DNA from: Gammaproteobacteria bacterium 13_2_20CM_66_19
GTDB taxonomy: Bacteria > Pseudomonadota > Gammaproteobacteria > Steroidobacterales > Steroidobacteraceae
Length of the DNA: 64,000 nt
Direction: 5' to 3'
NCBI GenBank assembly: GCA_001914695.1
Contig: MNCZ01000057.1
Span: forward strand, 1-64,000
Shown: positions 1-10,300 of the stretch, in pieces
Layout: every line of letters begins with the position of its first letter
Position numbering within the stretch: position 1 is the first letter of the stretch
Translations under genes and position numbers: made by a program
Notes under the pieces: model-generated
Told to the model about the DNA's origin: nothing
The model's database searches: none
What the model saw: the letters and a program-made list of their open reading frames with translations, nothing else

Positions 1-137
1 TCGAAGTTCGACGGCCGCAGCGGTGCGAGCAGCGCAGAGATGCTGAGACGTACGTGGTGCAACGAGGCAGTCGGGATTACAGTATCGCGAAGACTTAGAC
101 TGCAACGCAGTTGCTCGGTTGTTCATACGTCGCTCTT

Positions 138-162
138 GAGACCCGTGGTTGTAGGGGGTCTC
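138..162. terminator. Hairpin GAGACCC-N11-GGGTCTC followed by a T-rich stretch; terminator-like
   Basis: Perfect 7-bp inverted repeat read directly (gagaccc gtggttgtagg gggtctc) followed by ttgattt. Confidence 0.35.
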
Positions 163-311
163 TTGATTTGCGTCCATAAGACGCTACAAGCCCGCCAGTG
201 CCGCGCTACCAGATAAGAGGTGGCAGAGTAGCCGTGATCTATTGTTGATACTGTAGGGCTTCTCCTTGGCGCGCTTCAATCAGCAATTGATTGTAGTGTT
301 GGTGTTGTAAT

Positions 312-563
312 CTATGCTGCTGTTGTAATCGCTGGCGTCGAGGGCACACAGGTGTGCGCTGTCACACCGTCAAGGTCTACAAGATAGGTGCCACCGGAGC
401 GCAATGCACCACATTTGATGGCTCTACGGGGCAACGTCCTGCACTTGACCAATGTCTCACAATGCGGGCACCTCTGAAGCCTCGATGATCTTCTGGGGTT
501 CACGAACCTTTGATTACGTCTGCTCATGACCAAACGTCCATGCTGTAGATAGCCGAACCCCAT
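312..563 (-). CDS. Hypothetical small Cys-rich protein, possible zinc ribbon
   Basis: ORF 83 aa with CPHC...C...C...HTC pattern in the C-terminal half; no confident family. Confidence 0.25.
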   Translation of the reverse strand: MGFGYLQHGRLVMSRRNQRFVNPRRSSRLQRCPHCETLVKCRTLPRRAIKCGALRSGGTYLVDLDGVTAHTCVPSTPAITTAA

Positions 564-772
564 TACTCCGGTGAGGTGGCTCTGACTCTGGGGTCTTCTA
601 AGAGTTCACCTGCTTCAAGACCATTGAAGGTCTATCTGAGTAATCATCTCCGGTTGGGATTTAGATCCCACATCAACATTGGTCGTCTGTTGATGGCGTG
701 GCAGTCCTTGAAGGACTCTCACCGTTGCGGGTTGTCAGGGTGGGACATTGCCCGGCTTTGTAATCGCCTATG

Positions 773-828
773 CGTGTGTTGTGTTTGTTGTGTGTGTTGT
801 GTTGGTTGTGTTGGTTGTATTTATTGTG
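773..828. repeat. Low-complexity TTGTGTT/TTGGTTG-type repeat tract
   Basis: Sequence tgcgtgtgttgtgtttgttgtgtgtgttgtgttggttgtgttggttgtatttattg read directly. Confidence 0.7.
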
Positions 829-995
829 CGCTCTGGTCACCGGTAGCGCCTTGATGAGCACTCTTCGGGATCCGTCTCTCACAGACTGGACCATTACGAT
901 GATGCAAGTTAATAGTCGATCCTGTCAAAGGTGATCCAGACTGGACCTTCGAACTATTGGAAGCGGCGGTACGAGCGCTGAATGTTGATGGACCA

Positions 996-1193
996 TCACG
1001 CCACGGCGAACTTTCGACGAAGATGTTCAGACACCTTCGGATCGTTCAAGATCGACTCCGAGCCTTCGCGAATGAATTCTCGTAGCAGAAGGCTCGGAGC
1101 GCACTGCACCTCTCTGGCGGCTCCAAGGAGCAGGCTGTCCAGTTCCTCCGTGCAACGGAAGTTACGCATCTTTGTCTTGGTTATGCCCATCAT
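996..1193 (-). CDS. Small ribbon-helix-helix-like protein
   Basis: 65 aa, RNFRCTEELDSLLLGAAREVQCAPSLLLREFIREG resembles the beta-strand plus two-helix RHH pattern; ATGA overlap with the upstream ORF 1190..1408. Confidence 0.5.
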   Translation of the reverse strand: MMGITKTKMRNFRCTEELDSLLLGAAREVQCAPSLLLREFIREGSESILNDPKVSEHLRRKFAVA

Positions 1194-1408
1194 AGGTATC
1201 TCTTCCGCGACAGCTGTTTGTAGACCTGATAAACCAACTCTCCGACGATTGCGACCCTAACTTCGCCAGAGTCTGCGCACGGATTGTGGATTAAACGATG
1301 ACGTAACTGCTCCACTACCTCAGGTCCACTACTGTCCTCTTGCGTTGTTGTATTCTTCCGGGCTGCTTGGCTCGTGGCTTCGGCGAACTTCATTATTTGA
1401 TTCTTCAT
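1190..1408 (-). CDS. Hypothetical small protein, coupled to the downstream RHH-like gene
   Basis: 72 aa ORF on the minus strand; its TGA overlaps the ATG of the next ORF (ATGA). Confidence 0.4.
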   Translation of the reverse strand: MKNQIMKFAEATSQAARKNTTTQEDSSGPEVVEQLRHRLIHNPCADSGEVRVAIVGELVYQVYKQLSRKRYL

Positions 1409-1849
1409 TCTTTCCTCGTTTGTCCGTAGTGGCTCAACCCGACCGACCGAGACGCCTTAACTGGCCTCTTTTCCCCGGTTTCTCGGTGGCGCTTTGTTTT
1501 GCGTCTGAATTACTCTTGTATTTATAAGAGTTGCGTGCCACGGGACGAAGCCTTAAACGTTCAGGGCAAATCGCCATTCAGCCGTACTGACGGAGACGCG
1601 ATAGGTACTTATTAGCGCGGCTTCGTGGGATGGAACCAGCGTTCCTGTGGGAACGCACAGATGAGGCTCATTTTATGAAAGCAACGGGACTTTGGTGAAA
1701 GACGCTGGGAGGCGGAGAGGGCAACAATGAAGGTCAGGTCTCTTATCGATTCACTGCACCTCAAATATCCGACCAATGGTCGAGCAGAGGTAGGATGAAG
1801 GGGATCGACATGGTGTCAATGGGTCGCTCGATGGTAGTGTGGCATTGCC

Positions 1850-1957
1850 ATGAGCAGCATCACTTTTAGCGGCGCAATCGTCGGCGGCGTGGGCAAGTAC
1901 GTCGAACTGCATGTGCCGGGGCGAGAGGAAATATCTATGCGAGTAGCATGGCTGTGA
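1850..1957 (+). pseudogene. Short ORF MSSITFSGAIVGGVGKYVELHVPGREE..., probable truncated conserved hypothetical
   Basis: Direct translation; composition looks protein-like, but the ORF stops after 35 codons. Confidence 0.3.
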
Positions 1958-2054
1958 AATTCGAAGCGGTCACCGGCTACCAAATCTGTAGAATTACGGA
2001 TTTTGATCCAAGACTAACCGGACGATACTCGCATGGTCCTGGAGAGGAGGGCTT

Positions 2055-2444
2055 ATGAACGCGCTATCATTCCGGCTCGTAACCCTAGGTCTGATGGCAT
2101 TCACCGCGGGATGCGCCACTGCGCCTACTCAACAACAATTGAGCGCTGCGGACTACGGTGCGTATCCGACTAATTACGAATCCATCGTGAAGAACTTCTA
2201 CGCAGGCGCACTTAAGGACCCTGACTCAGCGCAATACCGATTGATAACGCCCCCGCAGAAGTACTGGGTGCGCGCTCCACTTGGTGGAGCAGTGCAGTAC
2301 GGCTATCTCGTGTGCGCGACGGTGAACGCCAAGAATTCCTTCGGTGGGTACATCGGGTTCCAAACGCAGGGGTTGCTAATTCGCGAGAGCGCAGTTGTTC
2401 ACCTCTTCGAGTTTGATTGCCCAAATCAGCCGCCTATCAGCTAA
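2055..2444 (+). CDS. Putative lipoprotein
   Basis: 129 aa with lipobox-like LMAFTAGC; RBS-like ggagaggaggg upstream of the ATG. Confidence 0.7.
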   Translation: MNALSFRLVTLGLMAFTAGCATAPTQQQLSAADYGAYPTNYESIVKNFYAGALKDPDSAQYRLITPPQKYWVRAPLGGAVQYGYLVCATVNAKNSFGGYIGFQTQGLLIRESAVVHLFEFDCPNQPPIS

Positions 2445-2484
2445 CGGACACGCGCAGCCCTATGATCTCGGCTGCTTCAAGCGC

Positions 2485-2626
2485 GCGTGACTCCAAACCC
2501 GCGCTCCTCCCTGATCACATCGACCGCTTGGCGCTTCACCTGCGGGTTTACCATTTTCGGCTCAGCAGATCCTTCAACGCCGACTTGTCAAGCTCGGCTT
2601 CGGCTAACAGCTTCTTCACCTTCGCG
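2485..2626 (-). mobile_element. IS3-family transposase remnant (orfA end / orfB start)
   Basis: Reverse complement reads KVKKLLAEAELDKSALKDLLSRKW* overlapping MVNPQVKRQAVDVIREERGFGVTRA*, the characteristic IS3 OrfA/OrfB junction; both ORFs are truncated. Confidence 0.65.
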
Positions 2627-3075
2627 TAACTGTGCGGTGAAGTAACTGGTACCGAAGGGGACTCTCAGGGGAGATGGTATGAGCAAGGTGCTTCGACAGG
2701 AACTCCAAGCGGCGCAAGCGTGTAGGACGGCGGGTAGCGGTCGCTGGCGGATTCAGTGAATCTCCCTTGACCCATGCCCTGACAGGCAAGGCGAAGGGCT
2801 CCTTTGCCTTGCCTTCCACCGCTACTATGATGTTGTCACCCTTGCCGTTAGTACCATATCCCATCAGATCGGTCATGGAGGGCGCGGTTCTGGTGTCGAG
2901 AAAGACCGGCTTTTCAACTAAGCAGAGATGTAACGTTACGCCACGCAACATTTCATGCCCGGATCTCTCAATCGCGGTCGAAATAGCAATGGGAAGACGC
3001 CCGGACTCCGCCCAACAGTGAGCAAGTTCATACGCCGATGCCTCCGGTTGCCAATTCTTCGGACCTACAATGGCT
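2626..3075 (-). pseudogene. Truncated conserved hypothetical (DUF6946-like) gene
   Basis: Reverse complement reads AIVGPKNWQPEASAYELAHCWAESGRLP...TAPSMTDLMGYGTNGKGDNIIVAVEGKAKEPF...RRPTRLRRLEFLSKHL...LRYQLLHRT, then runs into IS3-like sequence; an in-frame TAA sits upstream of AIVGPKNW. Confidence 0.5.
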
Positions 3076-3483
3076 TACCAGTCGTCAATTTTCGCGAGTC
3101 GCTTGTATCCATAAAAGCTGGTCATTGGCGCGCCTCTTCCTTGGTGGGCCTATCGTACCTATTTTCCGGGCTGACGAGTCCACGCGTGCCACGAGGAGCC
3201 GGTTCGCGCACCGCGAATCAGAGGCTTCATGACCCAGTTTCGAGTGCGATCAGCGAAAAGCGAAGCTGAAAGCTCCGAAAGCGCCTGTTATTTAATCCCC
3301 CCGTAGGACACGAACGCGAGCCCTTGTATATTCAGCGGGTTGGCGTTCAGTGACGCAGGGGACCGGCGTCGCACTAAATCTGAAGATAAAAGTCTGTGGC
3401 AATACGACCCCGATCCACAACATCGGCACGAAGTGTGATACGGTTTGTTGGGTCGGGTATGGGTTGCAAGCCGACACACCCCC

Positions 3484-4182
3484 ATGAAGGGTTCCTTCCA
3501 CCGAGCGCATCCCTCGCGCAAACGCGTAGTCGCCGCGACGTCGCGGGACAATCCACCCCGCGAGTGGTTGACGCGTCGCATCACGGCGCGAAGCACCGTG
3601 GCGGTGTCCGTGCTAGCGGCCCATGTCCTGTTCATCGTTGGGGCGCTCCCTGGGAATTCCGCCGCGGTGCCGGGAACCCGCGCGGGAGCCCCGACGTCCA
3701 TCGAGGTCATACTTCTCGCGGGGGTTGAACCCGAGCCGCTGCAACTCGCACCCGCGCTGCGGCGCATCAGCGTTCGACTGCCTCCCGTTGAAGCGTACGT
3801 AGCCCCGCAGGCTTCAACCGATCCCGACGGGCTTGCAAGCAGGCGGCCGGCTACGCCTGCTGAACCAAGCTCGCCCCCGTTTGAGCAATTGATCGTCGAG
3901 GCCAGACCGCAGGACGCGAGCGGCCTGCATGATTTCTGCGCGAGTAGCTACCCACCCGGAGCCAGGTCCTTGAATGAGCAGGGGACGGTCGTGCTTTTTA
4001 TCCGCATAGAATCCGACGGCCACGTCTCTGACATGAAGTTGGAGGAGTCGAGCGGTTCAGCTCGTCTCGATCGGGTCACGCAGGCGTGCGTCATCAGCGC
4101 CTTGTTCGAGCCGCATCGCGCGGGCTTGCGCGCTGTTCCGTCCTGGCAGCGTATCCATTGGACCTGGACACCATCCTCGTGA
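3484..4182 (+). CDS. TonB-family energy transducer-like protein
   Basis: N-terminal hydrophobic segment, Pro-rich middle, C-terminal YPPGARSLNEQGTVVLFIRIESDGHVSDMKLEESSGSARLDRVTQACV typical of a TonB C-terminal domain. Start assigned at the internal ATG 3484. Confidence 0.75.
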   Translation: MKGSFHRAHPSRKRVVAATSRDNPPREWLTRRITARSTVAVSVLAAHVLFIVGALPGNSAAVPGTRAGAPTSIEVILLAGVEPEPLQLAPALRRISVRLPPVEAYVAPQASTDPDGLASRRPATPAEPSSPPFEQLIVEARPQDASGLHDFCASSYPPGARSLNEQGTVVLFIRIESDGHVSDMKLEESSGSARLDRVTQACVISALFEPHRAGLRAVPSWQRIHWTWTPSS

Positions 4183-4302
4183 GAGTTCAATGCGATAGCA
4201 ACTGAAACAACTGAGGCAGGACATTTGGCGCGGTGAGATCGTTAGATCGCTGAAGACAGTATGAACTTATAAGAACCATCGCTTGTGTCAAGGGGGGCGA
4301 TC

Positions 4303-7300
4303 ATGGGACGAGCTACCCAGGGTGGCGCTGCGCTGGCGGTAGCCTGCTGCTTGACGTTGATGGTTGGCTGGCCTCTTCTGGCCAGCGCCCAGTCGACCCC
4401 GTGGGACCCAACTGCACCCGCGCCGGTCAATCAGCCTCCCGCGTCTCTCATGGGAGCCTTCGCGCAAATGGCGCCGCAGGTTCCCTCCGGCATGGCCGTC
4501 GGCCGCACGAAGGGGTCATTCGCGGTGTCGGCAACGGGCCAAGCGAATTACACCATCCCGATCTGGACCCCGAAGGGCATTGCGGGACTGACGCCTTCGT
4601 TGAGCTTGGTCTACTCAAGCGGGAGCGGCGATGGGCTCTTCGGCGTCGGCTGGAACGTCACCGGCTTCTCGACCATTGACCGGTGCCGCAAGACCTACGG
4701 CCAGGATGGGCTCAGCGCCAACGTCTACCTGACCTCTGCGGACCTATATTGCCTTGACGGCAACAAGCTCCGCAGCTTCGCCGGCACAACTTATGGGGCG
4801 GATGGAGCGCAATACCAAGCCGAGCTCGCCGACTTCTCGCTCGTCATTTCGCACGGAACCGCAGGCACCGGTCCGGCTTGGTTCGAAGTGCACGGCAAGA
4901 ACGGGCTCATCTACCAGTACGGGAATACGACGGACTCGGCGCTCCTCGCGACCGGCACCACCAGCGTCCTCACCTGGGCGCTGAACCGGATCACTGACCG
5001 GTTCGGCAACCACATCGACGTTGATTACACGAATGACACCACGGATCAGGTGCTTCGGCCGCTGACGATCACGTACACCACGCCGCCCAGTGGAGCCTCC
5101 GGTGTCCAGACGACCCCGAATTACCAGGTGCAATTCAGTTACGTTTCGCGCAGCTCGACCGTTCCCGGCGGATTCATTACGGGCGCGCAGTTCATGGAGC
5201 CTTATCTGGCCCAGACGATCACGGTGGCTGCCTGGAACGGCTCGGCATACGCCGCAGCTAAGACCTACAACTTCACTTACACCACCGGGTCCACGACGGG
5301 GCGAAGCCAGCTCACGACCATTCAGGAATGTTCGCCGACTCAGTGCTTCCCGGCCACAACCGTGGGCTACCAGAACGGTACCGCCGGTTGGTCGAGCGCG
5401 GTCGCCACGTCCGCCAAGTCAACGACGCTCGACAGCGCGCTGGTTGTGGACCTGAACGGCGACGGGGTCGATGACATCGTGTACCAGGACAAGACCTCCG
5501 GTCACTGCTACTACATGCTTGGTTCGACCTCGGGAAGTTTCCAGGGTCCGTACGACCTCGGAATCGCGGGCATCCCTATTCCGATCGACTACAACGGCGA
5601 CGGCAAGACAGACCTGATGCTCCCCAATTCGAGTGGAAACTGGCGTGTCATGTTCTTTCAGAGCGCCGGTGGGGCGTTCACATACACGGACACCACGACC
5701 CCGGCGCCCACGAATATTGGCGGCTACGTGCTGACCGGAGACGTGGACGGCGATGGTCGAGACGACCTCATCTACGCCGTCTCGAGCGGCAGCGACTGGA
5801 CAGTCCCAGATCACATTTATTATCGGCTCAATACGGGCAGCGGTTTTGGCTCCCAGCAGACGCTTGCGACAATCGGAAACGCCGGGTGCACGATCTGCAC
5901 GAAGCTGACTCTGGTCCCATTCGGGCAGTACACCGCCTACAACTCACGCATGCGACGTCCGGATGTCAACGGCGACGGCCGGATCGACTTCTTCGTCGAC
6001 ACGGAGAGGTGCAATACGGCCCAGGGTTGTTCATCACGCACGTTCACGTGGAATCTCTTCGTGTCGGATGCGTCGACCGTCGCGTACGATCCCCTGGACA
6101 TCTTGTCGTACGGCGAGACCGGCCTAGCGTCGAACCTCATGCCTCCGCTGATTGGAGATTTCAACGGCGACGGCTGCTCGGACGTCGCTTCCAATCAGGG
6201 CGGTGTGTGGGTCATCCAATACGGCACATGCCTGCGAAGCGGTGCGCTCTACGCGTTGAGCGCGCCCGTGAACACCGGTGTGACGGCCTATGGGGTGTAT
6301 CCGATGGCCCTCGACTGGGATGGCGATGGCATGGATGACATCGTGGAGGCAAATGCGCAAACCAGTGGCTATCTGGGCTACGCGAAGTCGACCGGCACTA
6401 GCCTGAAGCCGTGGACAAGCACGGGGATCGCCTACAACAACGGGGATCCGTTCGCGTACGCAGCCGTGGTCGCCGACACCAACGGAGATGGACTCTACGA
6501 GATCGTCTATCCCGTCACCTCGACCAATGTCGTCTCGGTGCTGCCTCATAAGGGAGCGACCGTTGTCCCGGATCTCGCGACCAGCTTTACGGACGGCTTC
6601 GCGATCAACTACAGCCCAACCTATGCGCAACTCACGAACTCGAACGTTTACGGCAAGGGCTCCGCGGCGGTTTTCCCCGAACAAGACCTCGAAACCCCCC
6701 TCACGGTGGTCTCGTCCTATTCCGCATCCGACGGTATCGGCGGAACCTATACCGTCAACAAGTTCTACTCGGGCGAGCGCAAGAACGTTCAGCGTCAGGA
6801 GTTCGAGGGGTTCGCTTCAGTGCGAACCATCGACAACCGCGACGGCCTCTATCGGTACGCCTATTTCAGGCAACTCTTCCCGCAAACCGGAGTCGTGTCG
6901 CGCCAGAGCGTCTATCAGTCGAACGGCACGACGTTCATCAGCGACGTGCAAAACACGTTGGCCTCCGCGACGCTCGATGCCACGTACAAGCGCTATTTCC
7001 CGTATATCTCGCAGAGCGTTGCCAACGCCTATGAGTACAGCGGGGGGCTGAACGGCACTCTCATCACGCAGAAGACGACCACGGTCGCCTTCAACGGCTC
7101 AAACGGCTTCACATACGGCAACCCGAGTCAGATCACCACGACGACGGTCGACAAGGATCCCACCTCGCCCTGGCCCAATCAGACCTTCACCGACACGCTC
7201 AACATCACGCCATACGAGGTAGGTGGGACATCCTCGACCGGCTGGTGCATTCACTTCTCGAGTCAGATCGCGGAACAGCGCACCCAGCCGAGCGGCGCAA

Positions 7301-10300
7301 CCCTGACGCACACCACGTCATATGGGTTAAATGCGAACAGCGAGTGCGAAGTGGACAGTAAGACCGTCGAGCCATCGAGCTCGGTCGATAAGGTCGTCAC
7401 GGCGTATCAGTTCGACAGTTGCGGCAACGTCAAGTGGGCCTCAGTCACCGGCCTGAATCCCGGCGGCACCTCAATGACCGCCCGGACAACTCAGTTGGGC
7501 TTTGGATCGCACTGCATCGATCCGGAGACCGTGACCAATGCTTTGTCCCAGTTATCGAGTCTGGGCTATCGCTACGACCTCGGGTTCCCGACATCCTCCA
7601 CTGACCCAAACAACCTGACGACCAGCTGGACGTACAACGACATCGGGCAGAAGACACTCGAGCAGCGCCCGGATGGCACGCAGACCGCCTTCAGCCTGAC
7701 CGCCTGCGTGAGTCATTGCGGCTCGAGCACGCCGCTCGAGTATTACGTGCTCACTCAGGAGCAGGACTCGACTACCTCGCATGCGACCTTCCGCCAACAC
7801 TACGACTATTTCGATCAGTTCGACCGGCTCATCCAGGACCAAGTGCAAACAAGCGCCGGACAGTACGCTGACATCTGGGCGAGCTACGACTCGCTCGGGC
7901 GGCTCGCGAAGAGGAGCAGTCCCTATCTGGATGGATCGACGCAGTATTTCACCACCTCGAGCTACGATCCCCTGAACCGCCTTACCTCGACCTCCCGCCC
8001 GATCAGCTCGACGAACTCGACTCTCGAGTACACGTATTTCACATACCAGGGTCGCACGCAGACGGTGAAGGATCCGAAGAGTTATGTCACAACGCGGCAG
8101 TCGGACGTCATCGGCGAGCTCGGCATCGTCATGGATCCCGATGGGGTCTCAAAGACGAGCTATTCCTACAATCCGTTCGGTCAGCTGACGATGATCCAGG
8201 ATCCCGCGAGCAATCAAACGAGCCGGGCCTACGACACCCTGGGTTACCTCCTTACGACTTCCAGCGATCCGGATCGCGGGAGCTGGACCTGCCAGTTCGA
8301 CTCCCTGGGTGAGCTCATCAATCTGCGCGATGCAAAGACGACGGCACCCAACTGGACACAGCAGCTGAGCTACGACGCCCTGGGGCGAACCACACAGCGC
8401 GTCGAGACGGAGGGTACCAGCACGTGGACCTGGGGCACGTCCGCTTCGGCGCACGAGATCGGGCAGCTGAAGCAGCTCTCCGGACTCGGCGATATTGAGA
8501 CGAACAGCTTTGACTCGGCGGGGCGGCTCTCCTCCCGCTCGATGAACTTTGGCGTCACGTACACCGTGGGGTATAGCTATAACACGCTCGGCAAGCTGAG
8601 CGTGCTCACCTATCCGCTCGCTCCGGGGCAGACGAATCCCCTCCAGGTCCTCTACGGCTACAGCAACGGGTATCTCTCCTCGCTCAAGAACTACACGGGC
8701 AACGTAGCCGGCACCACTTTCTGGCAGCTCACCTCCGGGGTCACGAATATGGATCCCTGGGGACACGTGGTGGACGAGACCCTGGGGACCACCTCTGCGG
8801 TGCGCATCCAGTCGGCGTTCGATGCCGTGACGAGCTGGTTCAACACCCGTACGGTGGGTTCGGGCGGCTCTCTCAATAACCTTCAGAACCTCGCCTACCA
8901 GTGGGACCTCAACGGGAACTTGGGGCAGCGGCAGGATCTGATCCAGAACCTGACCGAAGTCTTCGGCTACGATAACCTGAACCGGATTCAGAACTCGACG
9001 CTGAACGGCGTGCAGAATCTCTCGCTCGCAATCGATGCCACCGGCAACATCACCTCACGCACCGAAGGCGGGGTCACGTATCCGTACACATACGACCCCG
9101 CTCACAAGCATGCCGTGGACACGGTGGGGACGGGCTCGAACCAGACGACCTACAGCTACGACGCCAACGGCAACATGGCGACCCGCAACGGGCTCTCGGT
9201 CAACTGGGCTTCCTACAACCTGCCGACGTCGATCCCAGGCTCCGGGGGTGTCTATGCGAACTTCGTGTATGGTCCGGATCGGCAACGCAAGCAGCAGTCC
9301 GCCAAGTATGTGGCGGATGGCCAGTCTGGAGTAGAGACGACGACCTATGTCTTCGGACTCTACGAGTACCAGACCACGCCGGCGCAGACGCACAACAAAT
9401 ACTTCGTCCAGGTCCCGGGCGGCACGCAAATCGTCTACGACATCCAGTCGGTGAATGGGACGCAGACCACCTACATCACATCCGATCACCTCGGGAGTGG
9501 CAACCTGTTCCTGAGCGCCGCCGGAAGCGTCCAGATCCGAGAGAGCTACTCGGCTTTCGGCTACCGCCGTAGCAGCAACTGGTCGGGGCCCCTCTCATCC
9601 ACTTCGAGCGACTACACGACTATCGCTTCGACCACGCGCCGGGGTTATACGGACGCGTTCCATGAGATTCTCGACAACCTGAGTCTCATCCACATGAACG
9701 GACGGGTGTACGACCCCGTCATCGGGCGGTTCATGTCACCGGACCCCGTCGTCACGCAGGTTGGCAACTCGCAGTCGGTAAACCCTTATAGCTACGTACA
9801 GAACCGCGTTCTGACGATGACGGATCCCACTGGGCTTGTACTTGTAAACGCGTCTAACAAACCGAAGGACGGCAACATCGGACGCATCGGTCCCATGCTG
9901 GCCTACATGATGGCTAAGCACCCAAGGCTGCGGCAAACAGTGCTAGGCGAGTGGGGGACCCCAGCGAAAGGAGGGACAGGCGGAGGCGATTCATATCAGG
10001 TGGTTGGAGGTAACGATCTAAACACGTCCGACATGATGGGCGACTCATTCGGAGTGCAACTCTTCGGCGACGGGCTTAGTTCGCAAGAGTGGCAGCAGTC
10101 GTTGGCGTCGATGAATGCGGAGGTGAATGCTGAACTGGACGCGGTAACGCAGGCGGCGACCGATCAAGAATCTGCACGTATTGCGGGTGAAGCATCGGGA
10201 CTTCTGACGGCGCAGATCACCGCGGGACAGAGGAATGTGTCTCCGCTCGACAATGCAGGTACGGGCGTGACTGCCGCTGAAGCGCTCTTTGGCGGAACAA

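Noticed and set aside
773-828. Repeat tract as a CRISPR or telomere-like array
   Set aside because: No unit with constant spacing and no unique spacers; simple low-complexity sequence only.
1798-1820. gtcgctcgatggtagtg as a possible second attachment site matching the guaA end
   Set aside because: Only about 9 bp (CTCGATGGT) are shared with the guaA terminus; too short to call a direct repeat.
2955-3269. 104-aa + strand ORF
   Set aside because: Overlaps the minus-strand DUF6946-like remnant, which reads as a far more protein-like sequence.
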